From NCBI GenBank assembly GCA_029945375.1, contig CM057059.1:3534001-3598000 (forward strand): a stretch of 64,000 nucleotides of DNA, written 5' to 3'. The notes under the pieces were generated by a model, which did not search any database, was not told where the DNA came from, and worked only from the letters and a program-made list of their open reading frames with translations. This stretch comes from Agaricus subrufescens. Its lineage: Eukaryota; Basidiomycota; Agaricomycetes; Agaricales; Agaricaceae. Both the position numbers and the translations under genes were made by a program. Each line of letters begins with the position of its first letter. Position 1 is the first letter of the stretch. Below, piece by piece: positions 46,976-55,933 of the stretch.

Positions 46976-48487
46976 ATGACGCCCTATACCGATGCTCACC
47001 AGTGCGACTACCTGCTCCCACACTCACTTCCACCTATCTCTACAGGTGAGCTGGCGAACCTCGTCCATATCAACCACCGAATCGCTTTGCTTGATACCCA
47101 TATATCTCAGTTGAACGCTTTGCGCGAATCCTTACGCTATCGTTCGCGCCAGCTGCACAATCTGCTGTCTCCAATTCACTCACTTCCGTTTGACGTCTTG
47201 TCATATATATTCCAACAACTCGTCGATCCAGATCAGCACCATGGTTCAAAGATTTCTTTGTACCAGCCATGCCTGGCTCAAGCTTTGATCCTGGGCTCTG
47301 TCTCGTCTCATTTCCGACGGGTCGCATTTGACATCCCGAAGTTATGGGTGAACATTCCCTTACGTATTCGCCACGAGGAGTCAGTCCGCCACGCCGCATC
47401 TGTACTTCGGCGTTGCATCACCCTCACATCTTATGTCAAGATTTATCTATATGACACACTCGATGTGGAAGAAGTTCGCTCAGCTATTGACATTCTCTTC
47501 ACTCCGGATGTGACCCAGAAAGTTCAAAGCTTCGAGTTGTTTCACTCGAGTAATGCATCCCTTTGGGTGGAAAAACTCAACGGCAACTCCTTTCCAATAC
47601 TTCAAACCCTGCACATAGCATGCGAAGTAGACGACTTGAATTGCAATTTCGAGACAATCAACACATTGACCCGCTTCAGCATAGTCGACCGGTACCTAGA
47701 CCATCAGGTTATCCTACCTCCATCTGTGCAATATCTAGACATCTCTCACGTATCACTACATCAGTTCTTTTCCCTCATTCACCAGTGTTCAAACCTTGTC
47801 GAATGCTGCGTCACATTCAACTACTCCACCAATCCAGAATTTCTTGATCCTGTAACCCTCAACTCCCTCAAACGACTGTCTTTTCCCGTACCCCATGATA
47901 CCACAATGAACTTGTTGGTGGAGAGGATCAGACTGCCTTCACTCGAGTCTCTCCAAATGCAACACCACGGGAGTAATTCATTGTCCGGGGCTCGTCTGCT
48001 CTGCCACAATGTCTCGGCTACGCTCACGACACTCGAGATAACCACGGCTTCCAACGTCTTGGCTTATGATAATCTACTTCGACTGTGGAGCTTATCAATG
48101 CCTAAACTCAGGGAACTAAAATTTTGGTCTTACCATGTAGGACCTTTTCGGAACACTATAGACGTTCTAGTACCGCTGGGCGGTGAACACAGTCAGCAGG
48201 GTAGCTTAGGCACGAGTCATTTACCTGCTCTAAGATTTGTACACTTGTGTTGTGGTGGGGAGATGAAGCCTCTTTCTCTTCTAAACTTGTTGAAGAAACG
48301 GAGGATCAGTACCACATTCCAGTTATGCCTTATGTTTAGCCTTTTCAGGCTCTCTCCTCAGGATTGGTCGCCGGAATTGCGAGATCAGTTGGAGTCAATC
48401 GTCGGAGGGTATCCAGTAGAAATTGTATGGGGCGGAGTACAGTTGCGTGCGCAGGACGTCTCATCAAAAAGCAAAGACGTTGTATAG
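46976..48487 (+). CDS. F-box protein
   Basis: A single exon of 503 residues from ATG 46976; the frame is open from 46826 but the TATA box and paralogue alignment favour the later start. The protein begins MTPYTDAHQCDYLLPHSLPP, then the helix VHINHRIALLDTHISQLNAL and the F-box-like start LPFDVLSYIFQQL at 70-82. Family blocks follow: SVSSHFRRVAFDIP, LPPSVQYLDISH, HQCSNLVECC, NVSATLTTLEI and LESIVGGYPVEIVW. It is the intact sister of the interrupted gene at 36266. It probably selects substrates for an SCF ubiquitin ligase. Confidence 0.86.
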   Translation: MTPYTDAHQCDYLLPHSLPPISTGELANLVHINHRIALLDTHISQLNALRESLRYRSRQLHNLLSPIHSLPFDVLSYIFQQLVDPDQHHGSKISLYQPCLAQALILGSVSSHFRRVAFDIPKLWVNIPLRIRHEESVRHAASVLRRCITLTSYVKIYLYDTLDVEEVRSAIDILFTPDVTQKVQSFELFHSSNASLWVEKLNGNSFPILQTLHIACEVDDLNCNFETINTLTRFSIVDRYLDHQVILPPSVQYLDISHVSLHQFFSLIHQCSNLVECCVTFNYSTNPEFLDPVTLNSLKRLSFPVPHDTTMNLLVERIRLPSLESLQMQHHGSNSLSGARLLCHNVSATLTTLEITTASNVLAYDNLLRLWSLSMPKLRELKFWSYHVGPFRNTIDVLVPLGGEHSQQGSLGTSHLPALRFVHLCCGGEMKPLSLLNLLKKRRISTTFQLCLMFSLFRLSPQDWSPELRDQLESIVGGYPVEIVWGGVQLRAQDVSSKSKDVV

Positions 48488-48873
48488 AACTGTACTGCTT
48501 ATGTTACTAGTCTAGATACGATTTGTACAATTATGTAGGTTTGCTTACTTCGGCAGTGTAGGGTGTCCCAGTGTTCTACTAGGGGCCAAGCGTAGTGCAC
48601 TGTGAGACCCGGGGTTAGGGAGATCACCGAGCTTATGTACGTGTGAATGTAGGGTATAGACTTGACTAGGACTTGACTAATCCAGAGTTTTGATCTGTGC
48701 TTACCCTATCTTGTAAGCGAGATATTTCCAAGACTAACTTTCACTTCCCTGACTTATATAATTGGGGAATTCCTTACTTAATATGTGAAATAGTCAAAAT
48801 TAAACCGGGTTTAAGTTAGGAGAATAATAAAAGAATAATCCTATGAAATTTCGGTAAAGGCCCCAACAAAAAG
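48488..48873. other. Intergenic between convergent genes
   Basis: 3' UTRs of two convergent genes. No gene is seen. Confidence 0.5.
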
Positions 48874-49749
48874 CTAGCATTTCTTTGGTTTTTTCCCCTT
48901 CCCTACATCTTTGCCATTATCCTCATCTTGATACCTTCGTTTCAGCCCCTTATGTGTTTCCTTTCGAGCCTCTTCATCCACACCATCTTCATCGTCCATC
49001 TCGTCACTCGATTGAGCCCCACTCTCAGAACCCTCCTCATCTCCCAAGTCACTGTCAGACCCCTCCTCATCTCCCGGGTCACTCTCATTCTCGGACCCCT
49101 CCTCATCTCCTGGGTCACTCTCATTCTCGGACCCCTTCTCATCTCCTGGGTCATTCTTCTTCATCGAGGCAGACTTCGTCAAGGCAGACTTCTTCGTCGA
49201 GGCGGACTTCTTCGTCGATACAGACTTCCTCGTCGAGGCAGACTTCTTCGTCAAGGTGGAATTCGTGGTCTTTGAAGCCTATTTGTCGGTAGTCATTAAA
49301 ATAAAATAAGAAAATATGTAACTGAATATACCTCTTCGATAGATAGCTCTTCCTCAGCGGTAGGCTCCATTAACTCAGCAGCTGTATCAACTTCCATTGG
49401 CGTCGAGGGCTCATCCTCTACATGAATAGACTCGTCGCTACGTGTGGTTTTCCTCAAAGGGGGTCAGAAGACGTTTATGGCGAGATATGAAAGCCAACCT
49501 TTTCCTCGAACTCCTCTTCGTTGGGGCTAGGGATGAGACACCATTCTCGTCGACATTCGGAGGGCAAGATTTTTGTGCTTCTTTCCTGGAGCGGCATCAG
49601 AGGCGGATGATTAGTATACATTGATTAAGAACCAGGTACCTCTTTGAGCCTTTGGCTTTTGCAGCCTTTGGCGGCACAGTCGGACCACTGGGATTGGATG
49701 ATAGCGTTGAGGCGTTTGTAGCGCTTCTAGTTTTTCGTTGAGTCGCCAT
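48874..49749 (-). CDS. Repeat-rich nuclear-type protein, 240 residues
   Basis: Four exons (49640-49749, 49499-49585, 49332-49452, 48874-49278) join in phase. The N-terminus is basic and serine/threonine-rich (MATQRKTRSATNASTLSSNP, APTKRSSRKRKTTRSDES) and is followed by an acidic stretch. The last exon starts with five-residue lysine/serine repeats of the type STKKSA, then 12-residue acidic repeats (DPGDEEGSENES), and ends in a basic tail (KDVGKGKKPKKC). Alternating basic and acidic tracts suggest a nuclear or chromatin-bound protein. No folded domain is visible and I recognise no family. The repeat numbers probably vary between strains. Confidence 0.7.
49060..49255. repeat. Coding minisatellites (36-base and 15-base units)
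   Basis: The 36-base unit encoding DPGDEEGSENES is repeated between 49060 and 49155 with one diverged flanking unit. Next to it, 15-base units built on CTTCGTCGAGGCAGA run to about 49255. Both units are multiples of three, so changes in copy number keep the frame. Confidence 0.8.
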
Positions 49750-50907
49750 TGGCAGAGAGTTGCTCTAAGTACTCACATTAATCGACTACATGAGCCTTTA
49801 AATATGTGAAGCGGTTGACGATCTGAATCGGTAGCCAAGAAAGAATTAGGAACGAATCTGGTAATCAGCTCATTCTCCTGGAGGGCGATTGAAACATTAC
49901 GCACCATCCAACTGAAGCCGTTCACCGCCATGCCGAAACACCAGATTCAATCGTGATCGGAATATTATACAGCTTTTCAACACGCAATCTGAAGATTAAA
50001 ACATTAATAAATAAATTCAACGTTGATGCTCCATTTTGAATGGCTCTGGAAGGGAGACTGACCTATAAAACGAACTTGGGGGAGGAGGGAAGGGCAAGGC
50101 GCTTTAAACATCAATCCAACTCGTATAGAAAATGCAACGGCGCTTGTAGCGGAACCTTGTAACAATTGCGAACCTATGATATTGGATAACAAAAGACAGT
50201 AACCCAATGACCGACGACCGACGACCAGTAACCAACGACCGATGACCGACGACCAGTAACCGACGACCGACGACCTAAGCTCCGACGACTTCATGAGGAA
50301 TAATTGATCATGTCCGGTCCGAATAGAGATCGGGCAAGGACAAAACAAATGTTTGGAAACCGCATAGGTTTGTGATTACACTAGAGATAGTGAATGTCCT
50401 ACTTTGGATGGTTCGAGAAAAGAGGACCGACCTACTATGTACAAATTGGAAGAAGTAGGAGTGCGGCCTGTTGAACGATTTCTCTGACTAGTATAAAAGA
50501 ATTAATGTAGTAGCATTTGCAGCGACGAATCTGAACTCCGACGACCGATAATCCAAGTTCCGGATCCAAAAGTGAGGAATGAACCGAACAAAGGCCGGGA
50601 GATGACGAGACAGATGTTTGCAAAGGTCCGCCGATACAAGAGAAGCGAAGAGTTGTTCATGACAACCATCAATACGCAAGGCCTAAGTGCTGGTACCGAT
50701 ACGGGTCTTGTCCATCGGAAACGACTCCAGATGGATAGGCGGGGATGCCTGGAATTCCGTACCCAGTGGCAATGGTCATTGATGGGCAAAGAGATGAAGT
50801 AATTGCGAGAAAGCCTTACGAGTATCGCCGAGGGACCACATATAAAGGTTGAAGACTATGATCGAAAAGCCATCATCTCCTATCCTTCGCTACAACGAGC
50901 ATCGACT
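49750..50907. other. Intergenic with degenerate repeats
   Basis: No supported gene. Besides the CCGACGACC array, segments near 50280-50360 and 50530-50625 resemble each other (CTCCGACGAC, then CCGAA and ACAAATGTTTG / ACAGATGTTTG), suggesting an old tandem duplication of about 250 bases. Confidence 0.5.
50208..50275. repeat. CCGACGACC short tandem array
   Basis: Units of ACCGACGACC and ACCAGTAACC alternate, forming two larger repeats of about 32 bases. Confidence 0.8.
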
Positions 50908-51557
50908 ATGAGCTCTCAATTTCCCGCTTCTGGAAGTGGTTTTGATTGTTTCACTGAGCCAGATTCTTCGTCAATTCATTACTTTGATTATTCTGGTGCT
51001 ACTCCGCCGTTCCAGAGCCAGCTGGACGAGGAAGCCTGGAAGGAAGAGCGCGCAGCCTGGAGGAAAGAACGCGCACTCCGAGAAGCGAAAGATGCAAAAA
51101 AAAGAGAAAGTAGGTCAAAATTCATTCATTCTGCAATATGATTAGACTAATCATGTTTCCAGTAATTGTTATTAGCAGTTCACCTCCAGGCTCCCCTTCA
51201 GTCACGGTTGAAAAAGATAAACCTTCCGGTTCGAGAGGAATCTATAGTCGGGAGATGATGGCGCGTATCAGGAGACGTAAAGAGCGCAAAGGCAAAGCCA
51301 AGGAGGTCCAGCCAGAGATCGCTGTACCTAAAAGGAAAAGGGACATAGGTACGGATCCCATTGAAAATGGGGTAAAGGAAACGAGTGCCGGTGGTGACAT
51401 ACCTCACAAGAAACAGAGAGTGAGTTGTGCACTGACCATAGATTTCTGTATAATCTAACATGTCAACCAGACGCTCAAACATCTCGCAGTAGATATACCA
51501 ACCGATGCTTGTTCCGTGAAGGTGGTTATAAAGTTTGCTGGGGACAATGTTGAGTGA
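50908..51557 (+). CDS. Small basic nuclear-type protein, 181 residues
   Basis: Three exons (50908-51109, 51163-51419, 51471-51557) are all in phase. The N-terminus is hydrophilic (MSSQFPASGSGFDCFTEPDS) and followed by a charged helix (EEAWKEERAAWRKERALREA). Exon 2 begins IIVISSSPPGSPS, which looks like a SUMO-interacting motif, followed by basic runs (RIRRRKERKGKAKE, PKRKRD) that could be nuclear-localisation signals. The last exon gives a short end (LKHLAVDIPTDACS). I do not recognise the family. It lies directly before a transposase relic on the same strand and may belong to a transposon, but nothing in it proves that. Confidence 0.65.
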
Positions 51558-52234
51558 GGCACGAAGACAAGGCGGTTATTTTGCCTTGTTTGTTCTACGC
51601 GTATCTGATGTATAGTCGTTTCGAACTTAATGCATTTGGGGGAGTCTTATTTGACTCTGTTTGTCCACGATCACCTCACAACGCTGACTTGATGCAGTCC
51701 TTCCCCTCTGCGACTCGTGGTACTTGCCTCTGGCGGCGATCTATCTCTACCTGGATTCTGCTTTGAATCCCCCTCAACTATATTCTCTCTATCTTTCACA
51801 ACCCTAGCACCTGTGCCTTCTGTTGAGATTGAACATCGTTGTCTCAATCTCAAATTTTACCTTGTAGGATGCGCTCACCCTCCGTACATGTAGTGGCGTT
51901 TGATCCTGATTGTCTCCACTTGTTGGTCGCTGGCTATTTTCACCCTTCGATTTGGCCCTCAAATGTGTACTTCACTTTGGTGAGTTTTATCGTTAGAATC
52001 GCATGTGAGCACCTAGGCTGAGATTTATCTCTTCTGAATGTTCAGCATACCGATTTTCTCGCCTTTCGATGGTTTACCTGCTCCTAATGCCACGTCGTGG
52101 TCTCCCCCAACCACCCTACTTCTCAATAATCCACGCACTGCCATTGTGCACGTGTGTGAACACGCTACCTATGCATTGGGACCGTCTGTCATCATTTTGT
52201 TCCCTTGACTGTCTACCTCCTGTTAGCCCTTCCT
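51558..52234. other. Intergenic, no supported gene
   Basis: GGCACGAAGACAAGGCGG just after the preceding gene recurs in altered form (GGTACGAAGACGAGGCGAG) near 54000, on the far side of the transposase relic. This could mark the flanks of an insertion. Confidence 0.4.
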
Positions 52235-53841
52235 ATGGATTCCAGCCGACTCGGAGTACAAAACAAGTCAGCCTGCATATGTACTTGCGGCTGCAACAAG
52301 TACGTTTCCTATCCCACGAGGCGAGCGCACTTAGCGGCAAAAAGGGCTGTGGCTACGACCGCGGAGTCCCCGGATGACTGTCCGCCCCTTCAAAATGATA
52401 GCCTCGTTGCGGGGAAGAAGCATCAGCGCTCAAACTCCCCTGAAGACCGCAGTGAAGATTGGGAGGATAGGCGGGACGATGCCCCTAGTCCCGGCCCGCT
52501 TCAAATTGAAAACATAGATTCTCCACCACAATCACATTCTAGTAACCCATCGAAGCCCCTTCCCAATATCGCTTTGCAACAATCTCAGATGACGGCAGAA
52601 ATGTATTCGAACTGGACCCTTTTCGTTGCGCCTATTCTGTTGAATGAAAGGTTTCGGCAAAAAAAATACTATCAACATTTCCTGAAGCTCGTCGAGCTGC
52701 TCAAAATTTGTTTGGAGCTTGAGATTGATGACGAGATGTTGGATATAATAGACACTGGCTTTCGCACTTGGGTAGAGGACTATGAAAAGTGAGTTTCCGT
52801 ATACATACCTAATCTCGTGTATTTCTAATTTCACGTCACCTCGACTCATTTCAGGTTTTACTATTTATATCAGCCCCGTCGTCTCTCAGCCTGCCCCCTA
52901 ACAGTTCATGCTCTTCTTCATATTGCATGGGGTATTCGGGTTGCGGGTCCAGTCTGGACTTACTGGGCTTTCCCGATGGAACGGCACTGCAATACCTCCT
53001 ACCCTCCATCAGAAGTCGACGACACCCTTATTCAGCCATCGCCGCCTTCGTCAATGCAATGGCCCAGCTTGATCAAGTGCGGTTGAAGTATAACCTTTAT
53101 TCGGAACTAAGCTTCACAGCCCCTAAAGCAGAACTATCGGTGAACGATCTGATATCCAACTCATGTACGTTGTCATGTTCCTTAATGTGTAGACTCCAAA
53201 CCACGTCGTATCAGATTCGTCCTACAAGCTCTCTCCACCACGACGACGCGAATCTGTGCCTATGTATCTCCGAGACAAAATTTTTGCGGCTTTGGCAACA
53301 CGATTTGAAAAACCAAAACTAACTGTCAAAACGCTCATCAGCCTCGATGGGCCCGTTCTTCACTACGCCAGGATCCATATTCTATTTGGGGGAGATACGA
53401 TTGTAGGTTGTGACTTGGTACGAAGAGGTGAGGACTCGCGCGACGCTTCCTTCATTAAAGTGAGTGCTTTGTAGTCTTTCGTGAGATTCCCATATTGAAC
53501 CAACCAAATAGTATGTTCAGATGGTTGACAAGTGCACACACCAACGAAACCGCCAACCGGTCTACGTGAAGCGGTCGTTCTTTGGACAACTGAAGCGGGT
53601 GCTCGTGATTGACTTACCTAGTATACCCCCATTAGGTCTCAATTCATCAACGACCGTCATATATGCCGTGGTGCAAACTGTCAAAATCACTCAAAAGAAC
53701 GACTTCTATACATATCAAAAAACTGGAACCGTACAAGTAGTAGATTTGAACACGGTGCAATGTGTAGTCGGACGAGTCCACGATAGAGGCCGGTGGAGTA
53801 TTGTTGATAGGACAGGTATTTCGAGAGGAGATGACGATTAG
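52235..53841 (+). pseudogene. Plavaka-type (CACTA-like) transposase, internally deleted and frameshifted
   Basis: Four exons (52235-52788, 52855-53164, 53215-53459, 53512-53841). The N-terminus has a cysteine cluster (SACICTCGCNKYVSYPTRR), as at the start of agaricomycete Plavaka transposases. The order then jumps to the C-terminal part: LPNIALQQSQMTAEMYSNW, WVEDYEKFYYLYQPRRLSAC, PLTVHALLHIAWGIR, GPVWTYWAFPMERHCN, IRSRRHPYSAI, and the end FFGQLKRVLVIDLP to VQCVVGRVHDRGRWSIVD. The central transposase core of several hundred residues is missing. A one-base loss near 52990 shifts the frame after MERHCN; exon phases confirm it, since exon 2 is one base short. The product cannot transpose on its own. 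Confidence 0.85.
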
Positions 53842-54277
53842 GTATGCACCCCGTGCCCTCCTCTCGATTGTGCACACTAACAGTTCAGATAGTTTTTTTT
53901 GACTGACTTTTTTTTATTTATTTCATTTGATAATAATGGATCCACACTTCACCGTTATGATCATTCAGAAAACCAGGCTTTAATATGCTAATAGTGAAGG
54001 TACGAAGACGAGGCGAGATCAAAGGACAGCAATCTCAAGAATTATATCAAATGTGAGTGCGCGCGAGCCTTAATATTGTACAATATACTTCAAAAAAATT
54101 TACAGATCAAATTCAAGACAAATACGACACTCAAAGCAAGAAAACACAACAACAAGAAAAAAAGATTTGCTTACAGCATTGGTAAACCTTTTGCATACTC
54201 GAACTCACCATGCCCGCGCCCGGAACTCAGAGCGACTGCGACCGCGGCGGGACCATCTCCCCCCGTTCAAAAACAAT
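53842..54277. other. Intergenic leading into the hairpin region
   Basis: A/T-rich with oligo-A runs. No gene is supported. Confidence 0.45.
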
Positions 54278-54632
54278 CGGGAACCGATGTTCCCGTCGTA
54301 GACATGCAGAGTAACCTCTGCATGTCCCCCGAAAAACCCCCTTATAGTCCAGTGTGCAGGTTCTCCCCCTGCACACCTGGACTTGTGGTATCGTCCCCTA
54401 ATCAAAGGTAAGTGCTCAATCATGTTTAAAAAACATAAAATACTCACATCAGCATCCATTCAACTCTCCTCCCTCGCAGAATCCGCATGAGGAGCCCCCT
54501 GTGGCTCCTCAATGCTCCCTTCAAAGCTTCAAGAGCATCCCTCCTCTCAAACCACCCAGGGACAAAATTAGGGGCTCTATGATGTTCTTGAATGCCCCTG
54601 GGTGCGAAATAATACGAAAAGCGCGACATCTT

Positions 54633-54688
54633 GGGAAGGGGACACCGGTTGGGAGAGGGGGGGGAGGTGATGGGAGGTGATGGGAGGG
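54633..54688 (+). other. G-rich tract with G-quadruplex potential
   Basis: Runs GGG, GGGG, GGG, a run of eight G, then GGG, GGG and GGG are separated by short spacers, more than the four runs needed for a quadruplex. It lies in the middle of the hairpin region. Confidence 0.7.
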
Positions 54689-54747
54689 CCAAACGAGCGC
54701 GGGATCTCGCGCGACGTCGGTCACGCTGAGCACCCGCGCTCACGTCG

Positions 54748-54821
54748 ATGGTCGACGTTCGCGTCGACCATTGAAGTCGTTTGCGAACGACTCCAACGAA
54801 ACGCGACCACTTTGTGGTCGC
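54748..54821. other. Three-hairpin cassette, copy A
   Basis: Three consecutive hairpins: one with core GTCGACGTTCGCGTCGAC, one GTCGTT-TGCG-AACGAC and one GCGACCAC-TTT-GTGGTCGC. Same order and similar spacing as copy B. Confidence 0.85.
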
Positions 54822-54838
54822 ATTTGAGTCTTCTTATC

Positions 54839-54871
54839 ATCCGGCTCTTGAGGGAGAGCCGGATTTTTTTT
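54839..54871 (+). terminator. Hairpin followed by eight T, terminator-like
   Basis: A perfect 10-bp stem (ATCCGGCTCT with AGAGCCGGAT) with a 6-base loop is followed directly by eight T (54864-54871). In bacteria this would be an intrinsic terminator; in a fungus a T-run of this kind could end an RNA polymerase III transcript. Function is inference. Confidence 0.4.
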
Positions 54872-54894
54872 GTCCGTTTTTTTTCTTCAGATTC

Positions 54895-54978
54895 TGGCAG
54901 TCGACGTTCGCGTCGACTGTCAGGGTCGTCTAGCGACCACCCGGACGAAACGCGACCACTCGATGGTCGCGTTTCGTC
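54895..54978. other. Three-hairpin cassette, copy B
   Basis: The first hairpin shares the 18-base core of copy A, but its outer pairs are exchanged: A has T-A and G-C, B has C-G and A-T. The second is GGTCG-TCTAG-CGACC. The third begins with the same ACGAAACGCGACCA arm as copy A and extends to a perfect 15-bp stem. Confidence 0.85.
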
Positions 54979-55158
54979 GTTTGTCTCTTTAGTTTATTAA
55001 AATAAAAAAAGTATGATTTTCTCAAGTTTAAGTCCGGTAAAACTACCCGGACATACATGTATATTTAAGCCTTAACATATGTACGCCTTTTCCTGACATT
55101 TTTTGTCAGGAAAAAACGTGCTTAAGACGTTTCTAAAAAATGTGTATTATGTATGGCC

Positions 55159-55253
55159 CGAACAAATTTAGGAGATTACGCTAACCCCGATCTAGGGCTA
55201 GGATTTTCCCTAGCCCCGGGGCTCACAGTGGTGGTTAGCATTCACAATGTTCG
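55159..55253. other. Nested three-layer inverted repeat
   Basis: CGAACA (55159-55164) pairs with TGTTCG near 55248, GCTAACC near 55180 pairs with GGTTAGC near 55232, and GGGCTAGG (55195-55202) pairs with CCTAGCCC (55209-55216), all in nested order. Confidence 0.75.
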
Positions 55254-55870
55254 TGTAAGCTAGATCGCTTCGATGCTGACCAGGTACTGACACAGACACT
55301 TGAACCAGATATCGGTCGAATGGCCCACTTTTAGAAATGAAATGGTAGCGTAAAGGAGTGGGCCGAATGTTCCGATGTCACGTTCATTGGTTCCGCATGC
55401 CAACTTGACCAAATGACAGCCGATCCGGCAGTACTTGTTAGTTTTGTTATCGGATATATAATCCGCAGCTCAGGATTGAGATTTCAGCAGTTGTGAAACG
55501 TGCTGCGGTGAAAGCCCTTTATCATTAACCCCGCGAATGATATCAAGTTTGATCAGATTAGCTTGTTGATCCGCACTGATCGACATCATGATGACAGGGA
55601 AAAGATGTCAGGAGGAAATCAGAATTTCAGTCGATTCGTGGGCCAACGCATACCATTGGATCGTTCATGGGTGAATGGTGAAACAGAACTTGAACTTGAG
55701 GGTGAAAAGGGTGGTATTACAAAGTCCGCAGCAGCAATGAGGGAGGATGACGAATCAGACCGGTGATAACTGACGACACGACATAGTGCCCTGTACCTTG
55801 CCTGTACCAAGCACCAGGAGCCGCCGACAGAACAAGACATCAGAGAACTGAGGAGGTCCCGCGGTTGGAG
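55254..55870. other. Intergenic: upstream of DJ-1 copy d
   Basis: No gene supported. Confidence 0.5.
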
Positions 55871-55879
55871 TATATATAG
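55871..55879 (+). promoter_or_regulatory. TATA box of DJ-1 copy d
   Basis: TATATATAG followed by TGGTACGA, matching the element and flank before copy a (TGGCACGA), 54 bases before the start codon. Confidence 0.6.
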
Positions 55880-55933
55880 TGGTACGACTTTCCCTTCTCC
55901 AGTATCCCAACAAATAGTTCTGCACCTCATAAG

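Larger units (their letters stand above)
54278..55253. other. Hairpin-dense region, possible structured RNA or single-stranded DNA element
   Basis: More than a dozen short inverted repeats follow one another. Clear ones, by outer coordinates and stem: 54278-54295 (7 bp, loop CGAT), 54301-54326 (11 bp, loop TAAC), 54347-54382 (14 bp, one bulge), 54488-54511 (9 bp), 54697-54712 (5 bp), 54727-54742 (5 bp), 54748-54771 (10 bp, loop TTCG), 54775-54792 (7 bp), 54803-54821 (8 bp), 54839-54864 (10 bp), 54895-54922 (12 bp, one wobble, loop TTCG), 54924-54938 (5 bp), 54944-54978 (15 bp), 55032-55052 (8 bp, one bulge), 55088-55114 (11 bp) and 55195-55216 (8 bp). Open frames here are short and look accidental. 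Loops are mostly 3-6 bases. I know of no described fungal nuclear element with this layout. Confidence 0.85.

Noticed and set aside
50208..50275. CRISPR-like array
   Set aside because: Units are contiguous simple repeats without spacers, in a fungal genome.
54076..54411. Open frame of 111 codons at the left of the hairpin region
   Set aside because: Codons follow the inverted repeats and show no protein-like conservation pattern or start context.
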